From the NCBI GenBank assembly GCA_021816665.1, contig JAKAXI010000157.1, positions 1 through 5,677 of the forward strand: DNA of 5,677 nt. Reading direction: 5' to 3'. Positions 1 to 5,416 of this stretch are shown piece after piece (position 1 is the stretch's first letter; the number at the start of each line of letters is the position of its first letter). The notes beneath the pieces were generated by a model. The model had not been told where the DNA came from. It was given only the letters and a program-made list of their open reading frames with translations, and made no database searches. Source of the stretch: Bacillota bacterium. GTDB taxonomy: Bacteria > Bacillota > Bacilli > Alicyclobacillales > Alicyclobacillaceae. The translations under genes and the position numbers were made by a program.

Positions 1-865
1 TCTCTCGAGGTGCCGTAAATGTGGCCCCGTAGCCGACCGTGTCCCCTGCCTGTAGCGTCGCGACCCGCGTCACACAACTGTACAGGTGGAGCGCTGGGAG
101 CAGTGGCACCGGACTGTCAAACACTCCCGCTGGTCCGTAGCCGTACGCCGCAATGCCGACGCGCACCATGTCAAAGTGCCAGTCCGGACGCCGCAGTGCG
201 GCAGCACTGTTGGCCGCATGCACAATTCCCGGGTCGATGCCAGCCTTCCGAAGCGCCGAGAGTGCTTCCTGGAAGCGCTCAATTTGCGCCTGTGCGTGTG
301 CGAGCGATGAGGCGTCCGCACAGGCGAGGTGCGTGAAGACACCTGCGAGCTCGAGTCGCTCAGAAGCCACAATCCGCTTCGCGAGAAGGACGGCGTCGGC
401 GGCTGAACGGACGCCAAGACGGCTCATCCCAGTGTCTATTTTGAGGTGGACTTTCGCCCGCAAGGTCCGTCCGGGCCCCTCAGCACCCGCACTTGTAGGT
501 GTCACCGATGTAGTCGGCCAGGGAATCTTGTCAAGCTCATCGACCTCCTCGATCCGGCCGACAGTCACAGTCACACCGAATTCTGCTGCTGCGCGCACAC
601 CAACCGCTGAACTGACGCCGAGGACCAAGATCGGCGCGGTCACGTCAGCTTCTCGCAACGCGACGGCTTCTTCAACACTAGCGACACCGAGGTCTGTGGC
701 GCCGCCAGCTAAGGCCGCCTCTGCAGCCGCTGCGGCGCCGTGTCCGTAGCCATCGGCCTTGACGGCGACGAGGAGGCGTTTGTCTGATTGCAACAAGCTG
801 CGGACGGCAGCGACATTGGCGCGAATGGCAGGGGCATCGACGACGGCAAAGGTAGGTCGAAACAA
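1..865 (-). CDS. alr: Alanine racemase, 3' end cut by the window edge
   Basis: Pyridoxal-phosphate enzyme that interconverts L- and D-alanine in the cytoplasm and supplies D-alanine for peptidoglycan. The first 288 codons are present; the family is usually about 370-390 residues, so roughly the last quarter (end of the beta-barrel domain) lies beyond the left edge. Visible: PLP-lysine motif VKADGYGHG with Lys36 and Tyr40; LKIDTGMSRLG at 142-151 with the active-site-type Arg149; FTHLA with His179; HAANSAA with Asn219; MVRVGIAAYG with Arg235; VGYGATF at 277-283 with Tyr279, equivalent to the catalytic tyrosine of Bacillus enzymes. The start is TTG at 865, chosen because GAGGTGA ends 5 nt upstream; an in-frame GTG at 874 lies too close to AGGAG. 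A Pro/Thr/Ser/Gly-rich stretch at about 114-136 is longer than in the Geobacillus enzyme. It is last in the visible minus-strand operon; in Bacillus, mazEF-type genes often follow. Function is certain from motifs. Confidence 0.97.
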   Translation of the reverse strand, partial: MFRPTFAVVDAPAIRANVAAVRSLLQSDKRLLVAVKADGYGHGAAAAAEAALAGGATDLGVASVEEAVALREADVTAPILVLGVSSAVGVRAAAEFGVTVTVGRIEEVDELDKIPWPTTSVTPTSAGAEGPGRTLRAKVHLKIDTGMSRLGVRSAADAVLLAKRIVASERLELAGVFTHLACADASSLAHAQAQIERFQEALSALRKAGIDPGIVHAANSAAALRRPDWHFDMVRVGIAAYGYGPAGVFDSPVPLLPALHLYSCVTRVATLQAGDTVGYGATFTAPRE

Positions 866-870
866 CGGAG

Positions 871-881
871 TCACCTCTCCT
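871..881 (-). promoter_or_regulatory. Ribosome binding site deciding the TTG start of alr
   Basis: On the minus strand AGGAGAGGTGA is followed by CTCCG and TTG. GAGGTGA matches the 16S anti-Shine-Dalgarno end very well and its 5-nt spacing points to the TTG at 865 rather than the GTG at 874. Confidence 0.75.
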
Positions 882-908
882 GGCGTGTACCGATCGTGGA
901 CAAGGCAG

Positions 909-926
909 TTCCCGCAAGCGCGGGAA
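909..926 (-). repeat. Small perfect hairpin in the alr leader
   Basis: A perfect 7-bp inverted repeat, TTCCCGC and GCGGGAA, separated by 4 nt. It sits about 44 nt upstream of the alr start. No run of T follows it on either strand, so it is not an ordinary intrinsic terminator. It could form in the alr 5' leader and affect RNA stability or be a protein-binding dyad; the role is unknown. Confidence 0.6.
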
Positions 927-983
927 CGCGTACTGTCTGTTATCTTATCACGCCTTGCTGATGGAGTGACCAGTCATTTCTTC

Positions 984-1054
984 CCGTTCACAGCGAGCGC
1001 GCCGCCCGAGGCCCTGGCCTTCGAACCGGCGCGCTCTATCAGAGTTGCGAACGG
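984..1054 (-). repeat. Large nested GC-rich hairpin between the lipoprotein gene and alr
   Basis: Three nested inverted repeats share one centre: CCGTTC (984-989) with GAACGG (1049-1054); GAGCGCGCCG (995-1004) with CGGCGCGCTC (1027-1036), 10 of 10 bp; and AGGCC (1009-1013) with GGCCT (1016-1020). It begins 7 nt after the lipoprotein stop codon in the direction of transcription. No U-tract follows, so it does not look like an intrinsic terminator. It may protect the 3' end of the upstream message, be a processing or pausing site, or lower read-through into alr. The pairing is seen directly; the role is inference. Confidence 0.7.
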
Positions 1055-1061
1055 CGCGACC

Positions 1062-2066
1062 TTATTTGCCGATCTGGCCAAAGGTCGATATTGCAACGGC
1101 GTCCATCTCCGCCGGGCTCAAGCTTGAAGACGTCAGTGAAAACTCAACGCCGTTTTGCAACCACATCAACTGATGCGTCTTCCCTGCAGTTGTCTCAAGT
1201 GCCGGCACGCCGTACAGGTCGACAAGACTGGCGTTTGGCAATCCGTCCGCTCCCGGTCCAGGTCGGAACTCAGAAAGCGTAAATCCGTCCGGTCCCGTGT
1301 AACGCAACAAGTAGTCGTTTTGCGCCATGGGCTCTGCCACGTCCAACTTGTCTTGGAAGGTCGTCGTCGGTAGGACATAGCCAAACTCTGACTGGCTGAC
1401 AGCCGTCGTTTTAGCTGTTCCGCTCGACGCAAGTTTGTACGGGTCAAAGTCGGCGTTTTGGAACTTCACACCGGTCTGAAACGATGTGAACTTGATCAGC
1501 ACGACTGCCGTGCCCTGCTTGTCGTAGAGAACGACCTGCGTCGGCTTCATCGTCTTACTGTTGATCTCGACCTTCTCCTTGGCGACCACGTCGTTTGCCG
1601 GTGTGATAGGCAGTTCGAACGTGTACGTGCCGTTTGCCTCCGTCATCTTCGCCTGCTTTTGGCTGGCACTCTGGATGACCTGCTGAAGAATTTGGTCGTA
1701 CAGGTAGATGTGGCCCTGATTCTGTGCCCAGTCCCCGTTAAACCGAAATACCTTTTGCAGCGACGGGCTGACAATGTACATCCCATTGTTGTTCTTGACG
1801 ATAATCTGGTTGACGTTCTTGTTACTGTCGCCAAGTTCAATGCGGTACTGATTCGGGCCTTCGTAGTTAGTTTGGATGTAATAGGTCTGCGAACTGTTGT
1901 CGGTCTGCACCGTCATCATGGCGGTGCTGGTGTAGTTCTGCTGGGACAGTGTCTGTGTCTCTGTCTTCAACTTGTTGACCATCGTGTCTTGAGAGGGGGC
2001 CCCACAGCCCGCGACCAACGCGACAGTCAGTCCTGCTGCCGCAACCAAGCCAATCACTTTGCGCAT
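1062..2066 (-). CDS. ydcC: LolA-fold lipoprotein, YdcC sporulation family
   Basis: Predicted lipoprotein of 334 residues anchored outside the cytoplasmic membrane. Residues 1-20 form a signal peptide (Arg2-Lys3, then a hydrophobic core) ending in the lipobox L-V-A-G with Cys21. Residues about 45-200 resemble the LolA-like lipoprotein-sorting fold of Bacillus YdcC and related sporulation lipoproteins, with alternating beta-strand patterns and the family-like stretches NQYRIELG, MYIVSPSLQKVFRFNGDW and YLYDQIL. The last 80 residues (LSEFRPGPG, VDLYGVPALETT, WLQNGVEFSL, then a helix near 317-329) look like the DUF4367-type end of the family. Asn and Gln are abundant. The ATG at 2066 starts the signal peptide and follows GAGGTGGAG; the open frame continues 29 codons upstream into nnr but that part is not signal-like. 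It lies 31 nt after nnr. The assignment rests on sequence pattern and on the conserved acpS-ydcC-alr neighbourhood; the ligand is unknown. Confidence 0.88.
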   Translation of the reverse strand: MRKVIGLVAAAGLTVALVAGCGAPSQDTMVNKLKTETQTLSQQNYTSTAMMTVQTDNSSQTYYIQTNYEGPNQYRIELGDSNKNVNQIIVKNNNGMYIVSPSLQKVFRFNGDWAQNQGHIYLYDQILQQVIQSASQKQAKMTEANGTYTFELPITPANDVVAKEKVEINSKTMKPTQVVLYDKQGTAVVLIKFTSFQTGVKFQNADFDPYKLASSGTAKTTAVSQSEFGYVLPTTTFQDKLDVAEPMAQNDYLLRYTGPDGFTLSEFRPGPGADGLPNASLVDLYGVPALETTAGKTHQLMWLQNGVEFSLTSSSLSPAEMDAVAISTFGQIGK

Positions 2067-2097
2067 ACTCCACCTCGCCTTTCTTCGACAAGCGAGA

Positions 2098-3561
2098 TCA
2101 CAACGAGGAGCTGTCGGGTGCTGTCTGTTCAGCCAAGCGGATGGCGCGTGCAAGCTGGTTTATCACATCGGTAGCCATAACGCTGTGCTCTGAGTAGAGA
2201 GCGCCAGCGAGTTCACCGGCCCGGCCGTGCAGCCAGGCACCTGCACTAGCTGCAGCAAACGGTTCGACGCCCTGTGCGAGCAGGCCACCGATGACTCCAG
2301 CTAGCACATCTCCCGTGCCCGCTGTCGCGAGCGACGCGTCACCAGTAGGATTCACGCGGAGGCGTCCGTCCGGGTGCGCGATGATGGACCGGTAGCCTTT
2401 GAGCACGACGATGCTCCCCGTCTGCAGAGCAGCGGCTCGAGCCGCCTCAACCCGGCGCGCCTGGACTTGTGGCACTGTCCAGCCAAGGAGTCTGGCACAC
2501 TCTTTGGGATGCGGAGTCAACACCCGCGGTTGGTCCGGCGCACAAGGGTTACCTTCGCCCTCACAGAGGCGCAAACCGTCAGCATCGAGCACGAGCGGCC
2601 CCTTAAACGTGTGCCACCAAGACGATACCGCCAATGTGGTGCGACCGAGACCCGGGCCGAGCACAAGCGCTTGGCAGTCGGCAAACGCATCCCCGTCCGA
2701 AGCGGCACGCTGCACAAATTCCAGCGCTGCGCCAGGGACGGGGGCGTCCTGCCAGCCGAGCACCACGAGTCCGGCACCCACGCGGGCGGCCCCGAGTCCC
2801 GCAAGCTGTGCGGCGCCGGACATCTCACCGACGACTACACCGAGGCGGCCAAATGACCCTTTGTGGCTGTCCTCTCTGCGCCGTGACAGCGAATGTTGCA
2901 CCACCTCGGCTGTCACAAACGCCTCAGCAGCCTCCTTCGGCAGGTCGATTCCGATGTCCGCCACAACGACTTCCCCAGCGTACAGACAGCCTGGTGTGAC
3001 GGCGGTCCCGAGTTTCTGAGCTGCCATCGCGACGGTCTCGTCAGCGTGTACCGCGATTCCAGGCACTTCGCCAGTGGTTGCGTTCACGCCAGTCGGGACA
3101 TCTGCCGCGATCACGTAGCCGGACGCGCGGCCCAGCCCTTCGACGAGCTCAGCCAGCCGACCAGTGAGCGGCCTCGTCGCTCCCGTGCCTAACAGCGCGT
3201 CGACGTACACATCTGCAGCCGGCAACGGCTTTGCCGAGTCAAACACCTGCACGCGAACGCCGGACGCCAAGGCTCCCTGCGCCGCCGCAAGGGCGTCTCC
3301 CTGGAGTGATGTGGTGTCAACCAGCGACACCACGTCGACTTCTGGTACGCCTTTGTGGGCAAGCCAGCGTGCCGCTGCCCAGCCGTCCCCGCCATTGTTG
3401 CCCTTGCCGCAGAGCACTACGACGCGCTTTGGCCCTTTGGCGAGGACGCGGTCAGCAATGGCTCTGCCTGCGTGGTCCATCAACACCAACCCGGGTACAC
3501 AGCGTCTCTCCATCGTTTGCCTGTCGAGCTCCTGCATGCGTTCACTCGTCACAAGAATCAC
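2098..3561 (-). CDS. nnr: Bifunctional NAD(P)H-hydrate epimerase / ADP-dependent NAD(P)H-hydrate dehydratase
   Basis: Metabolite-repair enzyme of 487 residues that restores damaged, hydrated NADH and NADPH. The N-terminal YjeF_N domain (about 1-220) epimerises R-NAD(P)HX to the S form; it shows GKGNNGGDG at 52-60, DALLGTG at 121-127 and the DVPTGVNATTGE segment at 154-165. The C-terminal ribokinase-like domain (about 230-480) dehydrates the S form with ADP; it shows KGSFGRLGVVVG from 234, LVLGPGLG at 299-306, LVLDADGL at 323-330, LTPHPKE at 348-354, VLKG at 386-389 and AGTGDVLAG with Asp418, the usual catalytic aspartate. Length matches other fused NnrD/NnrE proteins. The start is GTG at 3561: GGAGGG (3568-3573) lies 6 nt upstream and translation gives the usual VTSxxMxELD opening. 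The frame stays open to 3783, but that part overlaps acpS and is out-of-frame acpS sequence. Cytosolic; 50 nt downstream of acpS and 31 nt upstream of the lipoprotein gene, so probably co-transcribed. Confidence 0.96.
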   Translation of the reverse strand: MILVTSERMQELDRQTMERRCVPGLVLMDHAGRAIADRVLAKGPKRVVVLCGKGNNGGDGWAAARWLAHKGVPEVDVVSLVDTTSLQGDALAAAQGALASGVRVQVFDSAKPLPAADVYVDALLGTGATRPLTGRLAELVEGLGRASGYVIAADVPTGVNATTGEVPGIAVHADETVAMAAQKLGTAVTPGCLYAGEVVVADIGIDLPKEAAEAFVTAEVVQHSLSRRREDSHKGSFGRLGVVVGEMSGAAQLAGLGAARVGAGLVVLGWQDAPVPGAALEFVQRAASDGDAFADCQALVLGPGLGRTTLAVSSWWHTFKGPLVLDADGLRLCEGEGNPCAPDQPRVLTPHPKECARLLGWTVPQVQARRVEAARAAALQTGSIVVLKGYRSIIAHPDGRLRVNPTGDASLATAGTGDVLAGVIGGLLAQGVEPFAAASAGAWLHGRAGELAGALYSEHSVMATDVINQLARAIRLAEQTAPDSSSL

Positions 3562-3567
3562 CGGGTA

Positions 3568-3573
3568 CCCTCC
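3568..3573 (-). promoter_or_regulatory. Ribosome binding site fixing the GTG start of nnr
   Basis: GGAGGG on the minus strand, 6 nt before the GTG at 3561. There is no comparable site before the earlier in-frame start codons of the longer open frame, which makes 3561 the supported start. Confidence 0.75.
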
Positions 3574-3611
3574 CCGAGGATTGATATACGTATATTCCGC
3601 CCGTCCCACTG

Positions 3612-4031
3612 TTAGTACAAACCTGCCAAGCCTGACGAGCTCTCTGGTTGTTCCCAGATTGCAGTGGCGAGCGCAACCTGGGCAGTATGCGAGATGGACA
3701 CGTGCCACACCCCAGCTGCTGCCTCTAGCCACTCTCGGTCTGCTTGTTCGTGCGGTGTCCAGACCACGGTCGGTCTGCCCCATTCGTCTGGTGCTACAGC
3801 GACTCGCGCCATGTGCAGGTGCCCAAGTCCGCGCCCGAGCGCCTTCGCGATCGCTTCCTTGGCTGCAAACCGGCCCGCAAGGTATTCTCCCTGCCTCGGC
3901 TGTGGCAACTGGCGGATTCTGGCCAGTTCTAAGGGTGCCAGCACGCGCACCAGCAACTTGTCACCTTGGCGCCGCCAAAGCGCCTCCACGCGCGCCACTT
4001 CGACAACATCCGTTCCGAGTCCCCGAATCAT
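3612..4031 (-). CDS. acpS: Holo-[acyl-carrier-protein] synthase
   Basis: Transfers 4'-phosphopantetheine from coenzyme A to a serine of apo-ACP, making it active for fatty-acid synthesis; Mg2+-dependent, cytosolic. The 139-residue product has the three AcpS-family blocks in order: GLGTDVVEVARVE at 4-16 with metal-binding Asp8; GRFAAKEAIAKALGRG at 53-68 with Glu59; and HVSISHTAQVALATAIWE at 110-127. It is slightly longer than the usual 118-130 residues because of a tail rich in Ser and Gly. The ATG at 4031 is preferred over the in-frame ATG at 4055 because GGAGGG (4037-4042) lies 5 nt before it and because the family begins with M-I-x-G-x-G-x-D. It is the first gene of the minus-strand acpS-nnr-ydcC-alr cluster; a candidate promoter lies at 4107-4135. 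Confidence 0.96.
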   Translation of the reverse strand: MIRGLGTDVVEVARVEALWRRQGDKLLVRVLAPLELARIRQLPQPRQGEYLAGRFAAKEAIAKALGRGLGHLHMARVAVAPDEWGRPTVVWTPHEQADREWLEAAAGVWHVSISHTAQVALATAIWEQPESSSGLAGLY

Positions 4032-4106
4032 CAGCGCCCTCCATTCCAGGCTCACGAACGACGTCCGCCCGCTGATCGCGGCGTTTACCTGCTTGTCCTG
4101 GTTTTA

Positions 4107-4135
4107 CTTGTACCTCAATCACGCGCCGTTGTCGA
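4107..4135 (-). promoter_or_regulatory. Candidate sigma-A promoter of the acpS operon, with a Spo0A-type box on its -35
   Basis: On the minus strand TCGACA (4135-4130, 5 of 6 to TTGACA), a 17-nt spacer, then TACAAG (4112-4107, 4 of 6 to TATAAT). Predicted transcription starts near 4100, about 70 nt before acpS. The heptamer TGTCGAA, the consensus Spo0A (0A) box, lies on the plus strand at 4130-4136 and covers the -35. The promoter is a consensus match only. Confidence 0.38.
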
Positions 4136-4141
4136 AGCCAG

Positions 4142-4167
4142 CGTCATTGAGTGTAAACACCATGACG
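4142..4167. promoter_or_regulatory. Imperfect dyad upstream of acpS, possible operator
   Basis: Nested inverted repeats: CGTCAT (4142-4147) with ATGACG (4162-4167), and inside them GTGT (4151-4154) with ACAC (4157-4160) around AA. The spacers between the two repeats are unequal (3 and 1 nt), so the dyad is not perfect. It lies just upstream of the candidate acpS promoter and downstream of the DUF190 gene. It could be a regulator binding site or a weak hairpin in the end of the DUF190 transcript; no T-run follows. Confidence 0.4.
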
Positions 4168-4222
4168 TGGCTCGAGCAGCTCAGCTCTAAAGTGCGTTAC
4201 CTCAGTTTCACCGTGTGGTCAA

Positions 4223-4936
4223 CTACCCGTGCGGATGGAGCCACGTCACGTCTGTGACGGAAACAACTCCCTGGTCGCCGACCAAGGCGGCCAGGTCTTC
4301 CACATGGGGTTCGAGCTGTTCGCGAAAATCGACGACCGTCATCACAATGGGGATGTCAGAGTTGCGCGAGAACCACCGCGCCTTATGAATCCGCCGACCG
4401 TCACCGAAACCGCAAAGACCGCGCGCGGTCGAGATCCAAAAGATATTTCGCGCCCGAAGGAACTCCGCTGCTGCCTGGTAGACAGGTTTTCCGTCCACCT
4501 TATTACCTTCCAGCGTGTACACCTGCACCTGCAGGCCTGCCCGTGAGCGGTCAGCAAACGCGTATGTGGGACGGTTCACTCGCTTCCCCTCCTTGCGCAG
4601 TTCGGGATCAAACTGCTCGACATCGCTCGCAACCACAATGCCGTGACGACCGATGGCCCGCTTTGCATCTTCCACAAACTCTGGCCAGCGTCCGGTGTCA
4701 TCCACGAATTCGAGCCATAATGGCAATTCGTTCGACTCAATTTCACTCTCTACGCTGCGAAACCCGCGCGTACGTTGTCCGCCTTCGACCTGCGTGACCA
4801 CCGTGGCGCCAGGCAGCCCGATGCGCATCGCTTGCGCCAGCAGGCGGCGATACAAGAGCAGTCCACTGCGCGCCTCTGCGCCGCTCCAGATGCCTACCTG
4901 CAAACGCACCGCTTGGTGCTTTTCCGTCACTGTCAC
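4223..4936 (-). CDS. Tandem DUF190 (PII-like) domain protein
   Basis: Soluble protein of 237 residues made of two copies of the DUF190 domain, a family with a ferredoxin-like, GlnB/PII-like fold. Copy 1 covers about 10-109: LLLYRRLLAQAMRIGLPGATV, then VEGGQRTRGFRS, then LPLWLEFVDD. Copy 2 covers about 134-233 and is the more typical one: GKPVYQAAAEFLRARNI, then ARGLCGFGDGRRIH at 171-184 and DIPIVMTVVDF at 194-204. A charged linker at about 110-130 joins them. Single-domain members are often encoded beside crcB fluoride channels; none is seen here. The start is GTG at 4936 after GGAGAGAGGGG; a GTG at 4930 is equally possible. No signal peptide or membrane segment. Its stop is 191 nt upstream of the acpS start, and no clear terminator lies between. 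It is divergent from the membrane-protein gene at 5114. The function is unknown; a small-ligand sensor is an inference from the fold. Copy 1 has diverged at the conserved glycine-rich turn. Confidence 0.85.
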   Translation of the reverse strand: MTVTEKHQAVRLQVGIWSGAEARSGLLLYRRLLAQAMRIGLPGATVVTQVEGGQRTRGFRSVESEIESNELPLWLEFVDDTGRWPEFVEDAKRAIGRHGIVVASDVEQFDPELRKEGKRVNRPTYAFADRSRAGLQVQVYTLEGNKVDGKPVYQAAAEFLRARNIFWISTARGLCGFGDGRRIHKARWFSRNSDIPIVMTVVDFREQLEPHVEDLAALVGDQGVVSVTDVTWLHPHG

Positions 4937-5006
4937 TAACCCCTCTCTCCGACTCGCTGATGCGAACCGTTTTGGCCGTCACGCTGACAGTGCAACAGCG
5001 CCCGTT

Positions 5007-5017
5007 TTGTGGCACAA
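5007..5017. promoter_or_regulatory. Short palindrome in the divergent intergenic region
   Basis: TTGTG-G-CACAA is an 11-bp palindrome with one central base, about 70 nt upstream of the DUF190 start and 97 nt upstream of the membrane-protein start. Its position between divergent genes suits an operator, but it is short enough to occur by chance. Confidence 0.3.
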
Positions 5018-5029
5018 TAGGGCGTGCAG

Positions 5030-5057
5030 ATGATACGTGTTCGTTTGCGTGTAGAAT
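5030..5057 (+). promoter_or_regulatory. Weak candidate promoter for the small membrane-protein gene
   Basis: ATGATA (5030-5035, 4 of 6 to TTGACA), 16 nt, then TAGAAT (5052-5057, 5 of 6 to TATAAT). A start near 5064 would lie downstream of the GTG/ATG codons at 5024 and 5030 and so would fit translation from the TTG at 5114. The -35 is poor, so this is tentative. Confidence 0.25.
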
Positions 5058-5095
5058 CAGGATATGCGGCCGCTGTGGGCAAGGTGCCCGGCCGG

Positions 5096-5106
5096 AAGGT
5101 GAGGAG
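5096..5106 (+). promoter_or_regulatory. Ribosome binding site deciding the TTG start at 5114
   Basis: AAGGTGAGGAG is followed after 7 nt by TTG at 5114. It is much stronger than the AGGG upstream of the ATG at 5030, so translation probably begins at the TTG. Confidence 0.6.
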
Positions 5107-5113
5107 AACCGGA

Positions 5114-5320
5114 TTGCATGAGGTGATTCATCTCGCGGTACGTGCCTTCTTGATTTTGGGAACCGCTGTACTGTTTACTCTGCTTGTGACGAAACGTCCT
5201 GGCGCTCCCGCTCACTACACTGTCAAGCGAGTGGTTGCACTGTTCGTGGTCGGTGCGGTGATCGGCGTGGTGTTTTGGACAGCACAGTCCATGTACGCTT
5301 TGCCTAAAACCTTGGCCTGA
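5114..5320 (+). CDS. Small two-helix membrane protein of unknown function
   Basis: Predicted integral membrane protein of 68 residues that I do not recognise. Two hydrophobic segments are visible, about 7-25 (LAVRAFLILGTAVLFTLLV) and 39-56 (rich in Val, Gly and Ala, ending near FW). They are joined by a short basic loop with Lys27, Arg28, Lys38 and Arg39; by the positive-inside rule the loop probably faces the cytoplasm. The start is TTG at 5114 because of the strong Shine-Dalgarno at 5096-5106. The frame is open from 5024, which would add a 30-residue Arg-rich extension (98 residues in all) and cannot be excluded. It is divergent from the DUF190 gene and ends 5 nt before a strong terminator, so it is probably a single-gene transcript. 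It lacks the sequence features of CrcB channels. That it is a real gene is supported by the ribosome site, the membrane pattern and the terminator. Confidence 0.65.
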   Translation: MHEVIHLAVRAFLILGTAVLFTLLVTKRPGAPAHYTVKRVVALFVVGAVIGVVFWTAQSMYALPKTLA

Positions 5321-5325
5321 ACACG

Positions 5326-5383
5326 AAAAACACCCAAGCCCCGTGAGCAGCTTTGCTGATCGCGGTGAAGCATGGGTGTTTTT
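5326..5383. terminator. Bidirectional intrinsic terminator between convergent genes
   Basis: Outer stem AAAAACACCCA (5326-5336) with TGGGTGTTTTT (5373-5383), 11 of 11 bp, so each strand ends in a run of five T. An inner stem, 5341-5351 with 5355-5365 around a TTT loop, has 11 pairs with one G-A mismatch and one G-U. It lies 5 nt after the membrane-protein stop and about 33 nt after the zinc-ribbon stop on the other strand, and so can end both transcripts. Confidence 0.88.
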
Positions 5384-5416
5384 ATGTCTTTTGCCCGCAG
5401 GGGCGCGACTCGATTG

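Noticed and set aside
153..749. 198-codon open frame on the plus strand
   Set aside because: It lies antisense to alr, whose reading frame carries all the expected motifs. The translation is low-complexity Ala/Ser/Thr/Arg, typical of an antisense shadow in GC-rich DNA.
984..1054. Intrinsic terminator after the lipoprotein gene
   Set aside because: The stem is strong but no T-run follows on the minus strand.
759..1127. 122-codon plus-strand open frame crossing the alr start and the intergenic gap
   Set aside because: No ribosome site or recognisable motif; it overlaps alr, the hairpins and the lipoprotein 3' end on the other strand.
1458..2174. 238-codon plus-strand open frame
   Set aside because: Antisense to the lipoprotein gene. 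Its Val/Leu/Asp/Arg-rich translation mirrors the other strand, and there is no convincing start region.
3562..3783. 74-codon N-terminal extension of nnr
   Set aside because: It overlaps acpS in another frame, has no family similarity, and GGAGGG marks the GTG at 3561.
3164..4075. 303-codon plus-strand open frame
   Set aside because: Antisense to both nnr and acpS, which have strong family motifs; the translation is biased and motif-free.
4153..4166. CcpA cre site upstream of acpS
   Set aside because: The stretch resembles cre at its left end only and lacks the central CG and the symmetrical right half.
5011..5029. Sigma-54 promoter (TGGCAC at the palindrome)
   Set aside because: The -12 element TTGCA is not at the required distance; a GTGCA occurs but 3 nt off.
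4937..5113. Fluoride riboswitch upstream of the DUF190 gene
   Set aside because: DUF190 genes can carry one, so I looked for the conserved GGCGAUGG-type core on both strands and did not find it.
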